Assembly (NCBI GenBank): GCA_944324965.1
Contig: CALUYH010000009.1
Coordinates: 1 to 64,000 of the forward strand
Direction of reading: 5' to 3'
Source of the DNA: Candidatus Avelusimicrobium gallinaceum
GTDB taxonomy: Bacteria; Elusimicrobiota; Elusimicrobia; Elusimicrobiales; Elusimicrobiaceae
DNA: 64,000 bases
The notes beneath the pieces were generated by a model that did no database searches, was not told the DNA's origin, and saw only the letters and a list, made by a program, of their open reading frames with translations. The position numbers and the translations under genes were made by a program. Positions 43,563-52,019 of the stretch are shown here, piece by piece. Positions within the stretch are counted from its first letter, which is position 1. Every line of letters starts with the position of its first letter.

Positions 43563-44606
43563 TTACCTTTTTTGAGAGGGTTTTTCTGCCCCGCGGCGGG
43601 TGCTTTTGCGGCCGCGCGGCCACAGCAAATATCCCGCCAGGCACAGCATCGCCAGCACCAGCGGGAAAGCGTAACGGTTTTTGTACGCCGCCCGCGCCGC
43701 CGTGCGCGAAACGGAACGATCCAGCCCTTTTACGGCGCCTTCCACCTGGGCGGCCACCTGCGCCGGAGTCGTGTACGGAATGTACACGCCGCCGGTGGCT
43801 TGGGCCAGCTCCAGCAGGGTTTTTTCGTCCAGTTTGGAAACGACGGTTTTGCCTTCTTTGTCTTTCTTATATTCCAAAATTTTGCCGGAGGCGTCCGTTT
43901 TGGCCGGGATCAGCGTGCCGTCCTTGGTGCCGATACCGATGGCAATAATGCGGATGCCGTTTTGCTGGGCGGTTTCCTGTGCGGCTTTTAATTCTTCGGG
44001 CGAGTGGTCTTCGCCGTCCGTTAACAAAATAAGCGCTTTTTGGCCGGGGTATTTGGCCAGCATTCGCGCGGCCAGCGCCACCGGCGCCGAGAGCGACGTG
44101 CCCGGCACGGGCAGCATATCGGGCTGCAGCGAGTCAATAAAATAGGTCAGGGCGTCTTCGTCCGTGGTGATGGGGCACTGAATGTACGCCTGCGACGTAA
44201 ACGCAATAATGCCCAAGCGCTCGTCTTTTAAATTGCTCACCAGCATACGCAGCATATTTTTGGCGTTAGCCAGGCGGTCGGGCTGCAAATCCCGCGCACG
44301 CATAGAGGCCGATACGTCCACCGCGATGACCGTTTGCGCAAAAGTGCCCTGGGCTTCTATCACTTCGGTTCCCCACTGCGGGCCCGCCAGCGCGGTAAAT
44401 AGGAAAAATACCGTCAGCACGAACAGCGCCCCGCGCCAGCGCGACACCGGACGCAGCGATTGCGTGAGCTTGGCGTAGGCCTGCGGGCCAAACAACGCGT
44501 GGATGAGGCGGTTTTTTAATTTAAACCCTAACCACGCGGCCAGCCCCACCAGCACGGCCGCCGGAATGAAATACAGTAAATAGACGGGTTTGGCAAATAA
44601 TTCCAT
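43563..44606 (-). CDS. batB: BatB-like VWA-domain membrane protein
   Basis: A 347-residue protein with two N-terminal helices (about 8-25 and 58-76), a von Willebrand A domain (about 88-285) and a C-terminal helix (about 312-330). The MIDAS motif is VDVSASM (DxSxS), with the threonine in TSLSAPVA-like and aspartate in LTDGEDH positions. This matches BatA/BatB proteins. It is separated from batA by one base and is the second VWA gene of the pair, so I call it BatB. Confidence 0.9.
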   Translation of the reverse strand: MELFAKPVYLLYFIPAAVLVGLAAWLGFKLKNRLIHALFGPQAYAKLTQSLRPVSRWRGALFVLTVFFLFTALAGPQWGTEVIEAQGTFAQTVIAVDVSASMRARDLQPDRLANAKNMLRMLVSNLKDERLGIIAFTSQAYIQCPITTDEDALTYFIDSLQPDMLPVPGTSLSAPVALAARMLAKYPGQKALILLTDGEDHSPEELKAAQETAQQNGIRIIAIGIGTKDGTLIPAKTDASGKILEYKKDKEGKTVVSKLDEKTLLELAQATGGVYIPYTTPAQVAAQVEGAVKGLDRSVSRTAARAAYKNRYAFPLVLAMLCLAGYLLWPRGRKSTRRGAEKPSQKR

Positions 44607-44607
44607 A

Positions 44608-45735
44608 TTAAGGCACCTTAATTAAAAACAGTTTTTCCAGTATATAGGCCGCCAGCGCGCACGCTAGCGCCAGCAGCAGGAAGGGGTGGTAATAGTCGCT
44701 GCGGTCTACGGTGGAGCTGGGGGCAAAGGTGGTTTTTTCCAGCTCGTTGATGGTATCGTAAATTTTTTCCAGTTCCGCTTCGTTTTTGGCGCGGTAGAAC
44801 TTGCCGCCGGTAGCGTTGGCGATTTCCATCATCAGCCCTTCGTTGATTTCGTCCTCGGCGCTGGAGTAGAGCGTTTCGCCCGGGGCGCTGGCCGTGCCGA
44901 TGGTGTAGACGCGGATGCCGTACGCCGCCGCGGCTTTGGCCGCCAGCTGGGGGGAAATGGTGCCGGCGTTAGAGTCGCCGTCCGTCAGCAGGATGATGAT
45001 TTTGCTTTTGGCCTTGCTGTCTTTTAAATGGTTGGCGGCCACGCCCAGCGCGTCTCCGATGGCGGTATAGTTGGGGTCCACAATGCCCAAAAACAGGGTG
45101 GAAAGGTATTCCTGCAAGGCTTCGTGGTCCAGCGTCAGCGGGGCTTGCAGCATGGCCTGCTTGGCAAATACCACTAGTCCGATGCGGTCGTTAAAGCGTT
45201 TGGAAATAAAGCGCGAGGCCGTCTGCTGCGCGGCCACAAAGCGGTTGGGGTAAAAATCCTGCTTTTGCATAGAGGCCGACACGTCCATCAGCAAAATAAT
45301 GTCAATGCCTTCGGTGGGGGGCAATACCGTGCGGTCCACGCGCACCGGCCGCGCCAGGGCCACCACCATCAAAAGCAGCGCCGCCGTGTACAGCGCCGTA
45401 GGCAGCCACCGCGTGAACAGCACCCGCAGCGAAGATTGTTCCACCATCAGGTGCGTCATCGGGTAGGCAATCCGCCGGGCAAACGCGCCGCGGAAAACCG
45501 TCTGCGCCAAGAAAACCGCAAACGGTACAATTAACAGCAAAAACGCCCACGGGTGCAAAAATTCGGCCCGCCCGCCGGACAGCCGTTCAAACAGCAATCC
45601 CGCCAGGCTGACCAGCGTCAGCACCGCACAGGCCGCCAGCACGACGGCCATCGTTTTGGGGGCGCGTTTAACAAACAGGTTGGCGCCCAACGCCAGCAAT
45701 AACAGCCCTACGCTGATTAAGAAAAAATAAATCAT
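44608..45735 (-). CDS. batA: BatA-like VWA-domain membrane protein
   Basis: A 375-residue protein with helices at the N-terminus (about 3-19, 31-50, 66-84 and 117-131), a VWA domain (about 140-335) with MIDAS motif LMDVSASM and LTDGDSN, and a C-terminal helix (about 353-371). It overlaps the DUF4381-like gene by ATGA. BatA and BatB probably form a membrane complex whose assembly is handled by the MoxR ATPase of this operon. Confidence 0.9.
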   Translation of the reverse strand: MIYFFLISVGLLLLALGANLFVKRAPKTMAVVLAACAVLTLVSLAGLLFERLSGGRAEFLHPWAFLLLIVPFAVFLAQTVFRGAFARRIAYPMTHLMVEQSSLRVLFTRWLPTALYTAALLLMVVALARPVRVDRTVLPPTEGIDIILLMDVSASMQKQDFYPNRFVAAQQTASRFISKRFNDRIGLVVFAKQAMLQAPLTLDHEALQEYLSTLFLGIVDPNYTAIGDALGVAANHLKDSKAKSKIIILLTDGDSNAGTISPQLAAKAAAAYGIRVYTIGTASAPGETLYSSAEDEINEGLMMEIANATGGKFYRAKNEAELEKIYDTINELEKTTFAPSSTVDRSDYYHPFLLLALACALAAYILEKLFLIKVP

Positions 45736-46640
45736 TCTTCCTCCTTTTGCGGAGCGGGAGCCAGCTCCTTGGGGGCGGTTTCCACGATGATTTCGCGCAG
45801 GATTTTGACGTCTTTGTCGCGGATTTGCTCGCTGGGGACGGCTTTGGCAAATTTAACCAAATCGCCCGAGCTTAAAAATTCCCGCAGCTGGTACATTAAA
45901 GGCGCCATTTGCGGCATGGCTTTCACGCGCCGCAGCAGTTCGGCGGAGGTATCGGCCGACGCGTCTATATGAAATTGCCGCCACAGGTATTCGCGCAGAA
46001 TGTCCGACAGCGTGATGTAAAACAGTTTGTATTGCTGGTTCTCCCACAGGCCGCTGTCGAGCAACGCGTCAATTTTGGACAGGGCAATCACGTTGCCGGG
46101 GCGGGTGTCTTCGTGCTTGTCCACGCGCAGGGCCCGGCTGTGCCACCGCTGGTACCAGTAGCGGATAACGTACGCAAGCGCCGCCGCTAACAGCAGGGCC
46201 AGCAGCCACGTCAGCCAGCCTGCCGGAATGCGCGGGGAGCGGATTTCCCGCAGGTTCATATCGTCAAAGGTTTTGGCGCGGGAAACGTCTATAAACAGTT
46301 CTTGCGGGGCCGAGGCCAGCGTTTTGCCGTCCTGCACCAGGTTGAACGTGACGGTAAACGTGGATTTGCCCAAAATAAAGGGTTGGGCCGTAAGGTCGTA
46401 CGATACGGTGCCGGGGGAATTTTCGGCCGAGGAAATTTGGGTAATTTCAAAATCTTTGGACAGTGAATCTTGGTCCAGGGTGACCTCGTACCCCGGCGTG
46501 TGCGACAGCACAAACTGCAGCGCAAACGGTTGGGCAAACGGCACCGTTTGGGCGGCGCGCGCTTCCACCACGTTCAGTTCCTGCGCGGGCAGAGCCGAAG
46601 CACAGAAAAGAAAAACAGAAAAAAGGATGCTCTTTTTCAC
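45732..46640 (-). CDS. DUF4381-like Bat-operon membrane protein
   Basis: A 302-residue protein with a signal peptide (KKSILFSVFLFCASALPAQ), an extracytoplasmic beta domain (about 22-140), one membrane helix (about 153-172), and a cytosolic helical domain with LLDSGLWENQQYKLFYITLSDILREYLWRQFHID. This DUF4381-type layout is regularly found between the DUF58 and VWA genes. I start at GTG 46640, which has AGGAG 5 bases before it; an upstream start would overlap the DUF58 gene. It overlaps batA by ATGA. Confidence 0.8.
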   Translation of the reverse strand: MKKSILFSVFLFCASALPAQELNVVEARAAQTVPFAQPFALQFVLSHTPGYEVTLDQDSLSKDFEITQISSAENSPGTVSYDLTAQPFILGKSTFTVTFNLVQDGKTLASAPQELFIDVSRAKTFDDMNLREIRSPRIPAGWLTWLLALLLAAALAYVIRYWYQRWHSRALRVDKHEDTRPGNVIALSKIDALLDSGLWENQQYKLFYITLSDILREYLWRQFHIDASADTSAELLRRVKAMPQMAPLMYQLREFLSSGDLVKFAKAVPSEQIRDKDVKILREIIVETAPKELAPAPQKEEE

Positions 46641-46641
46641 G

Positions 46642-47532
46642 CTATCTCCTGATTTTTTTGGCGCGTTGCTTAAAAAACGCAATCACCGGGTCCGCCGGCG
46701 GCTGGGCCGTGTCCACGCGGATGGGCTCAATTTTGTACGGGTTGAACAGCGCCTGCAAGTTGAGGGCTTGGGTGCGGGCGCGGTCGTCCAGCGCGTCGTT
46801 AATTTCCGACGAGGACAGACACAAAAAATCTTCTTGCCCGGTTTCCGGGTCCGTTACGTCTATGCAGGCGTGCACCGCGGGCAGGCGCGCTTCCAGCTTG
46901 TCCTGCACGATGACGGGAATTAAATCAAACTTGCGCGCGGCCAGCTTGAACGGTTTGGAAAACGACGAAACCGGGGCTAAAAAGTCCGAAATTAAAATCA
47001 AAATGCCCTGGCGTTTGATGACTTTGCTTAACGTTTCCAGGCACAGGCCGATGTCCGTGCCGGTGCTTTGCGGTTCAAAGGCAATCAGCTCGCGGATGAG
47101 GCGCAGCACGTGCTTTTTGCCTTTGCGAGGGGGGACGAACAGTTCTATTTTGTCCGAAAACAGCATGAGTCCCACTTTGTCGCTGTTTTTGATGGCGGAA
47201 AAGGCAAACAGGGCGGCCAGCTCGGCGGCGATTTCCTGCTTGAGCTTATCGGCGGAGCCGAATTTTTGCGAGGCGGACACGTCGCACGCGATCATCAGGG
47301 TCAGTTCGCGTTCTTCGTTGTATTTTTTGATGTAGGGAATGCCCGTGCGCGCGGTGACGTTCCAATCAATGGAGCGCACGTCGTCGCCGGGGGTATATTC
47401 GCGCACTTCGGCAAATTCTATCCCCTGGCCTTTAAACGCGCTCAAATACTCTCCGGCGAACGTTTCCGACACCAATTTGTTCGTCTGGATTTCAATTTGG
47501 CGTACTTTTTTTAAAATTTCCGCGGTATCCAC
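46642..47532 (-). CDS. DUF58-domain protein
   Basis: A 296-residue protein of the DUF58 family. The family core is clear: GQGIEFAEVREYTPGDDVRSIDWNVTARTG (about 35-65) then the VWA-like part with MIACDVSASQ and TDIGLCLETL. It is always found beside MoxR ATPases and is thought to help assemble or gate the VWA complex. It follows moxR by 18 bases and precedes the DUF4381-like gene by one base. Confidence 0.92.
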   Translation of the reverse strand: MDTAEILKKVRQIEIQTNKLVSETFAGEYLSAFKGQGIEFAEVREYTPGDDVRSIDWNVTARTGIPYIKKYNEERELTLMIACDVSASQKFGSADKLKQEIAAELAALFAFSAIKNSDKVGLMLFSDKIELFVPPRKGKKHVLRLIRELIAFEPQSTGTDIGLCLETLSKVIKRQGILILISDFLAPVSSFSKPFKLAARKFDLIPVIVQDKLEARLPAVHACIDVTDPETGQEDFLCLSSSEINDALDDRARTQALNLQALFNPYKIEPIRVDTAQPPADPVIAFFKQRAKKIRR

Positions 47533-47550
47533 GGTCTACCCCCAGCAGCA

Positions 47551-48534
47551 CTACGGTACGTCCACGGCGTCAAAAATCTGCTTGACGATTTGATCGGACG
47601 AAATGTTTTCGGCCTCGGCTTCGTAGGACAACAGCACGCGGTGGCGCAGCACATCTAAGCCGACGGCTTTGATATCTTCCGGCGTGACGTAGCCGCGCCC
47701 GTTCAAGAATGCGTACGCCTTGGCGGCCTGCGTGAGGAAAATGGTGGCACGCGGGCTGGCGCCGTAAGCAATAAACGAGGCAAGTTTCTCCAGACCGGCG
47801 GCTTTCGGGTCGCGCGTGGCGAACACGAGATCCACAATGTAGTTTTTGATTTTTTCGTCTACATAAATGCTGTCCGTTACGGTGCGGGCCTTTAAAATCA
47901 TTTCCGGAGTGACGTTGGTGTTTATTTCTATCGGTTTGTGCGAGGCCATACGCTCCAAAATCATTTTTTCTTCTTCTTTCGTCGGGTACGTGACCAGCAC
48001 TTTAAGCATAAAGCGGTCCACCTGCGCTTCCGGCAGGGGGTAGGTGCCTTCCTGTTCCACGGGGTTTTGCGTGGCCATTACCATAAACGGGGAAGGCAGT
48101 TTGTAGGTCTGTTCGCCGATGGTGACTTGGCGTTCCTGCATGGCTTCCAGCAAGGCGCTTTGCACCTTGGCCGGGGAACGGTTGATTTCATCGGCCAGCA
48201 CAAAGTTGGAAAATACCGGCCCGCGTTTGGGGTAGAACAAACCGTCCTTGGGGTTAAAAATAAGCGTACCGGTGATATCGGCCGGGAGCAAATCGGGCGT
48301 GAACTGAATGCGCTGGAACTGCGCGTGGATGGCTTGCGCCAAGGTTTTTACGGCCAGCGTTTTGGCCAGGCCGGGCACGCCTTCAATCAAAATGTGTCCG
48401 TCGGCCAGTAAGGCCACCAGCATTTTTTCCACCAGGGCTTCCTGCCCCACGATGACTTTGCCTACTTCGCGTTTTAAATCTTGCAAAAAAATGCTTTCCT
48501 GCTGGACTTGTTTGTTGAGTGTCGTGATATCCAT
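47551..48534 (-). CDS. moxR: MoxR-family AAA+ ATPase
   Basis: A 327-residue AAA+ chaperone of the MoxR/RavA class. Walker A is the GVPGLAKT motif, Walker B is FVLADEINRSPAKVQSALLEAMQE, sensor 1 is MVMATQNPVEQEGTYPLPEAQVDRF, and the C-terminal helical lid has ASPRATIFLTQAAKA. It leads the operon moxR-DUF58-DUF4381-batABCDE-gmhA-rpiB-pgi, which has gaps no larger than about 40 bases. A TATAAT box on the minus strand lies near 48595. Confidence 0.95.
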   Translation of the reverse strand: MDITTLNKQVQQESIFLQDLKREVGKVIVGQEALVEKMLVALLADGHILIEGVPGLAKTLAVKTLAQAIHAQFQRIQFTPDLLPADITGTLIFNPKDGLFYPKRGPVFSNFVLADEINRSPAKVQSALLEAMQERQVTIGEQTYKLPSPFMVMATQNPVEQEGTYPLPEAQVDRFMLKVLVTYPTKEEEKMILERMASHKPIEINTNVTPEMILKARTVTDSIYVDEKIKNYIVDLVFATRDPKAAGLEKLASFIAYGASPRATIFLTQAAKAYAFLNGRGYVTPEDIKAVGLDVLRHRVLLSYEAEAENISSDQIVKQIFDAVDVP

Positions 48535-48806
48535 ATTCCCCCTCCTGCGGTGCGGACGCCGGTTGGCGGCGCGCGGCGGTTTCTTTCCTATATTATAATA
48601 AATTGCAGAAAAACGGAACCGTTTGCAAAAGGTGAAAAAGGGTTATATAAAAAAGGATTAAAAAACCCGGCCCAAAAGCCGGGAAAACAGACGCTTATAC
48701 CCGCACGCAAAAGCGGCGGTTATTTGTGGCGTAAAAAAACGGAAAGACATTCAACTAAAAACCGCTTGCTCCACCGGGAAGCAAGCGGTAAAGATCAAAC
48801 AGTTTG
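48535..48806 (-). promoter_or_regulatory. Intergenic: moxR promoter and two upstream terminators
   Basis: This 272-base gap holds a minus-strand TATAAT near 48590-48597 for moxR. Upstream of it are two minus-direction hairpins: CCCGGC with GCCGGG (48666-48683) followed by six T, and ACCGCTTGC with GCAAGCGGT (48761-48789) followed by five T. The second ends the ChaN-like gene and the first is probably a back-up. Nothing else is seen. Confidence 0.7.
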
Positions 48807-50069
48807 TTACCAGTTGTTTGCGTCCGTAACCTGTGGCTTTTTAGTACTGTCAAAATAGAAATAATAGTCAAAACCAAACTTTTTGGCAGGCGTCTTAAAC
48901 GCCAAATTTTGGCGTTGCTGCTGGAATTTGTATAACAACAAATGGTATAAATCTATTGCGTTATTTCCACTATACCGGGCCAGGTCATCCTTCCACATGG
49001 CACCGCCTACGGCCAGTATGGAGACAATGTCTTGGGGCGCTATGCCGGGGGTATGAGCCAGTGAATTTTGTGCGTTAATTTCCGAATCACCCAAGAGCGG
49101 TGTGTTCAGGTTTTCCCGCAGCATGTGCAAGGCCCCTCCAATCACGACCATTTTGGTACCGGGCTGTTGGTAGCCTGCCTGCAAAAACGCCATGGCAGCG
49201 GCGTTGCGTTTTTCAATGGCTGAGCTGGGGATATCATAGGCATAAAACACGACGTCCATATTTTCCTGGAGCAAACGATACCCTAACCGCAGCCAGCGGA
49301 CTTCTTCACGCAAAGAGGCCGCAATGTATTTGTTTTTTAATTGTTGGCGTGCATATTGTACGGCTTGCTTTAACAGTTCTTTTTCGGGCAATTCGCCCAT
49401 ATGGGCCCGAATAAACTCCATGGCAATATTGGCTTGATAGGCAAATTCCACAAACAAATGCGTAATGCGCTGGCTTTGGGGAGCGGATTTATTGTAGGCA
49501 ATTAAGTATTCCACCAATTGCTCCGCGGGATAATGCATCGTGTGATCCTCCCCGATTAAAATCACACGGGCCTTTTGCAAATCGGGCAGGGAAAAGGGGT
49601 TTCCTTCTTTTGCATTTAGCACATGCGGTTTGGCGGATTTAAGGAACCGGTTCCACTGCGCAAAAACCGCTGTTTGCGTCAACTCCGCCGGTTGGCGGGG
49701 GGCGTGGGGAACGGTGTGCTGCGCCAAGATTTCCCGGGCACGTTGGAACAGCGGCTGTTGGGCGGGGGGAAGCTGGGAAATAAAAGACGGCAGCCAGCTG
49801 AGCACATCCTGAACCGTATAATTTTTGCCAAAAAATATCTGTGTTTTATAAGAATATCCTTGGGTGTTGTTTAATGGAACACCTTGGGAAGCGGGCTCTT
49901 TTTTGCTTTGTTGAGCAAATTGATGTAATAGCTCCTTGTCCAACGACAGGAAGCCAGCGGGCAGGCGGTCTTTGAATTTTTTTAATTGCTCGGGCGATAC
50001 CGTCTGTGCGTTTGCCAAGCCGCATATGGTAAAAATAAAAACAGCAACAAAGAGAGCTATCTGCTTCAT
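48807..50069 (-). CDS. Secreted ChaN/TraB-like protein
   Basis: A 420-residue protein with signal peptide (MKQIALFVAVFIFTICGLANA). The N-terminal 130 residues are not recognised. The rest resembles the ChaN/EreA/TraB superfamily: KARVILIGEDHTMHYPAEQLVEYL near residue 168 supplies the His/Glu-rich motif, and GTKMVVIGGALHMLREN near 312 the second His motif. Known members bind haem or metal or act as peptidases; the function here is unknown. Terminators follow. A second, distant relative lies at 52.0 kb. Confidence 0.65.
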   Translation of the reverse strand: MKQIALFVAVFIFTICGLANAQTVSPEQLKKFKDRLPAGFLSLDKELLHQFAQQSKKEPASQGVPLNNTQGYSYKTQIFFGKNYTVQDVLSWLPSFISQLPPAQQPLFQRAREILAQHTVPHAPRQPAELTQTAVFAQWNRFLKSAKPHVLNAKEGNPFSLPDLQKARVILIGEDHTMHYPAEQLVEYLIAYNKSAPQSQRITHLFVEFAYQANIAMEFIRAHMGELPEKELLKQAVQYARQQLKNKYIAASLREEVRWLRLGYRLLQENMDVVFYAYDIPSSAIEKRNAAAMAFLQAGYQQPGTKMVVIGGALHMLRENLNTPLLGDSEINAQNSLAHTPGIAPQDIVSILAVGGAMWKDDLARYSGNNAIDLYHLLLYKFQQQRQNLAFKTPAKKFGFDYYFYFDSTKKPQVTDANNW

Positions 50070-50175
50070 ATGGTGTCTCCGGGGTTTTGCTAGAGTATTT
50101 GACCTAAATAACGAGGGCTGTTGTGCTGCCTCCCGTGTGCTTGGTATGGGCCGACAAATATAAAAGGCAACCCCT

Positions 50176-50286
50176 TTAGTCCTTGCGGAAAAACGCCGCC
50201 AGAAAGCCGACTAAATATTGTTTCCCCTGCCAGACGTTTTCCGCCTTGGCGGAGGGGGAAATGTTTTTGTACAGTTCCGAGGTCAT
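50176..50286 (-). CDS. Putative small protein (36 residues)
   Basis: A short open frame, MTSELYKNISPS... to ...FLAAFFRKD. A good ribosome site AAGGAG lies 7 bases before the ATG. The product has an amphipathic or weakly hydrophobic end (YLVGFLAAFF) flanked by charges. A CCGCC/GGCGG hairpin lies inside. There is no family match that I know. The case rests on the ribosome site and position in an otherwise empty 287-base gap. Confidence 0.4.
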   Translation of the reverse strand: MTSELYKNISPSAKAENVWQGKQYLVGFLAAFFRKD

Positions 50287-50356
50287 TTTGGCTCCTTCAA
50301 ACCAATTTTATATATATTATGTATCAATTTCCCGCAAAAAACAAGGGGAAAATCCT

Positions 50357-51046
50357 CTAACAAACAGGAATTTTATCGGGACGTAGAATAAATTGTGTGA
50401 CTAAATTTATAAAGTCCGTTTTGTTTTTGCGAGAAGGGTGTGCTAACCGAAGCACATAAAAATAAGTTCCAGAAGAATCGTTTTTTAAATGTCCTTTAAA
50501 CTGCCAAAAGCAAATTTTCCTTTTTCCGCAGCGTATTTTAAATTTCCTATCGGTAACTTCAGTGATTTTGTCAAACAGGCTGCTGATTTCTGCATCATAA
50601 TAGGTGTTTGTGTAAAAAACAATAAATGCAGGGCGGATGAGTTGAATTTCTTTTTTTATAAATTGTTGCTTGCAAATGCAATTTTCTTTTACTTCTTGAG
50701 AGGTTGTGTCTACATCCATAGAAGCATTGCATTTTACCAGATTAGTAATGGCTACATCTTCCCACGACAAGCCAAGTTTTGTGTAGATACCCCGCGTATA
50801 GGACCAAAAAGCCCAAGGCAAATCCTTATATTTGTCGGCATCCGAGTAATAAGAGGGGCTGGAGTTACCACGGGCTGTTTTGCCTACAAATAAGATTTTG
50901 TATTTGCTTTTTTCAAAGTTCGTTCCGTATTGCCAGAGCGGAATTTTCCCAAGCAGGTGGGCAAAAGAACACAGATGGCAACTGTTACAGCCAATTGTTT
51001 TAGCTATTTTTTCTTCCGGGGACATAGGCCGAAGACTTTTCCACAT
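50357..51046 (-). CDS. Uracil-DNA glycosylase superfamily-like protein
   Basis: A 229-residue protein resembling family 4 (Fe-S) uracil-DNA glycosylases. Cys20, Cys23 or Cys26 at the N-terminus and Cys106 plus Cys123/Cys125 could bind a 4Fe-4S cluster; AITNLVKCN (99-107) and the C-terminal AHPSR (202-206) match family motifs. The active-site motif GEAPG is replaced by GKTARG (55-60), so normal activity is doubtful. The start is the ATG at 51046, which overlaps the upstream stop as TAATG; an upstream ATG would reach 85 bases into the neighbour. Coupling to a membrane protein is unusual for DNA repair. Confidence 0.68.
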   Translation of the reverse strand: MWKSLRPMSPEEKIAKTIGCNSCHLCSFAHLLGKIPLWQYGTNFEKSKYKILFVGKTARGNSSPSYYSDADKYKDLPWAFWSYTRGIYTKLGLSWEDVAITNLVKCNASMDVDTTSQEVKENCICKQQFIKKEIQLIRPAFIVFYTNTYYDAEISSLFDKITEVTDRKFKIRCGKRKICFWQFKGHLKNDSSGTYFYVLRLAHPSRKNKTDFINLVTQFILRPDKIPVC

Positions 51047-51954
51047 TAATAAGGCAAATTCTGTTTCAATTTTTCCAATTTGGCGGCTACCGCACGAAAT
51101 GCAAAATAGTTTTTGATGTCTACCGCGCACCAGAACGTCAGCCCCGCCACCATCAGCAACAGGACGACCGGGAACAGCAGCCAGGCCGACGTGGTAAATA
51201 AAAACATTGCTAACATTCCCAAACCCAAATCCAGGGCGCCCACCCCGATAACCCCCAATATCGTAAAAATGGCACGGGGTACGGGATATTGCGGCAGCAA
51301 CAGGCCGTAGCGGCGGTGATTTTCCAGTTGCTTTTCCAAAAACTGAATGAAATCCCGTTCGTTTTTGCCGATGGGCTGTTCGGGAAATTGCCGCTTTACC
51401 TCCGCCGTGCAGGAGCGGAATTTTTTACCTTCGTCCAGCAACGCTTGCACAACCGGCAGTTTGCCTTTATGAAAGACGGGGTAGTTTTTCCCCGCGTGGG
51501 AAAAAGTTATTTCCAGCTCGGCCAGGTGCGGGCAAGCACCCCCTTTATTATAGGTAAGCATTACCGGCAGGCAAACGGATAAATCGGTTTCGGCGTAGGG
51601 GAGAATAACATCGGCACGCTTTTTTTGATATACCAGCCGGACGGCGGCTTCTTCAAACGACAGCAAGGCAACCATATTGGTTTTGCGAACTTGGCTCCAG
51701 CGGCTCGCCCGTGACCAGAAAAAGAGCACCACCCACAGCGCCACCAACGCCGGGAAAATGGCCGCGGTTACATAGTTCAGCAGGCCGCGTTCGCGTGAAT
51801 AGGAAAGGAAATCCTTCCACTCGCTGGCCACAAAGTCCAAGTGGGTAATCAGCAACTGCAACAAAACCAGCACAATCAGTGCGGCAATGATATAGGCCGC
51901 AATATAGATGGGTGACAGAATGGAAAGCGCGGAATTTTTGATTTTCAGTTTCAT
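51046..51954 (-). CDS. Hypothetical multi-pass membrane protein
   Basis: A 302-residue protein, not recognised. It has two N-terminal helices (about 15-38 and 64-85), a soluble middle domain (about 90-215) and a long hydrophobic hairpin (about 220-280). The start is ATG 51954 (MKLKIKNSALS); an upstream ATG in frame adds 28 residues but lies over the divergent gene's promoter. The middle domain contains Cys residues in CLPVML and GACPHL. It is coupled to the UDG-like gene by TAATG, which suggests joint function. Confidence 0.6.
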   Translation of the reverse strand: MKLKIKNSALSILSPIYIAAYIIAALIVLVLLQLLITHLDFVASEWKDFLSYSRERGLLNYVTAAIFPALVALWVVLFFWSRASRWSQVRKTNMVALLSFEEAAVRLVYQKKRADVILPYAETDLSVCLPVMLTYNKGGACPHLAELEITFSHAGKNYPVFHKGKLPVVQALLDEGKKFRSCTAEVKRQFPEQPIGKNERDFIQFLEKQLENHRRYGLLLPQYPVPRAIFTILGVIGVGALDLGLGMLAMFLFTTSAWLLFPVVLLLMVAGLTFWCAVDIKNYFAFRAVAAKLEKLKQNLPY

Positions 51955-52019
51955 AATGCATAGTGTAGCAAAAAGGGGTGTTGATTGACACACCGGGACA
52001 GGATTGCTAAAGTGAGAAT

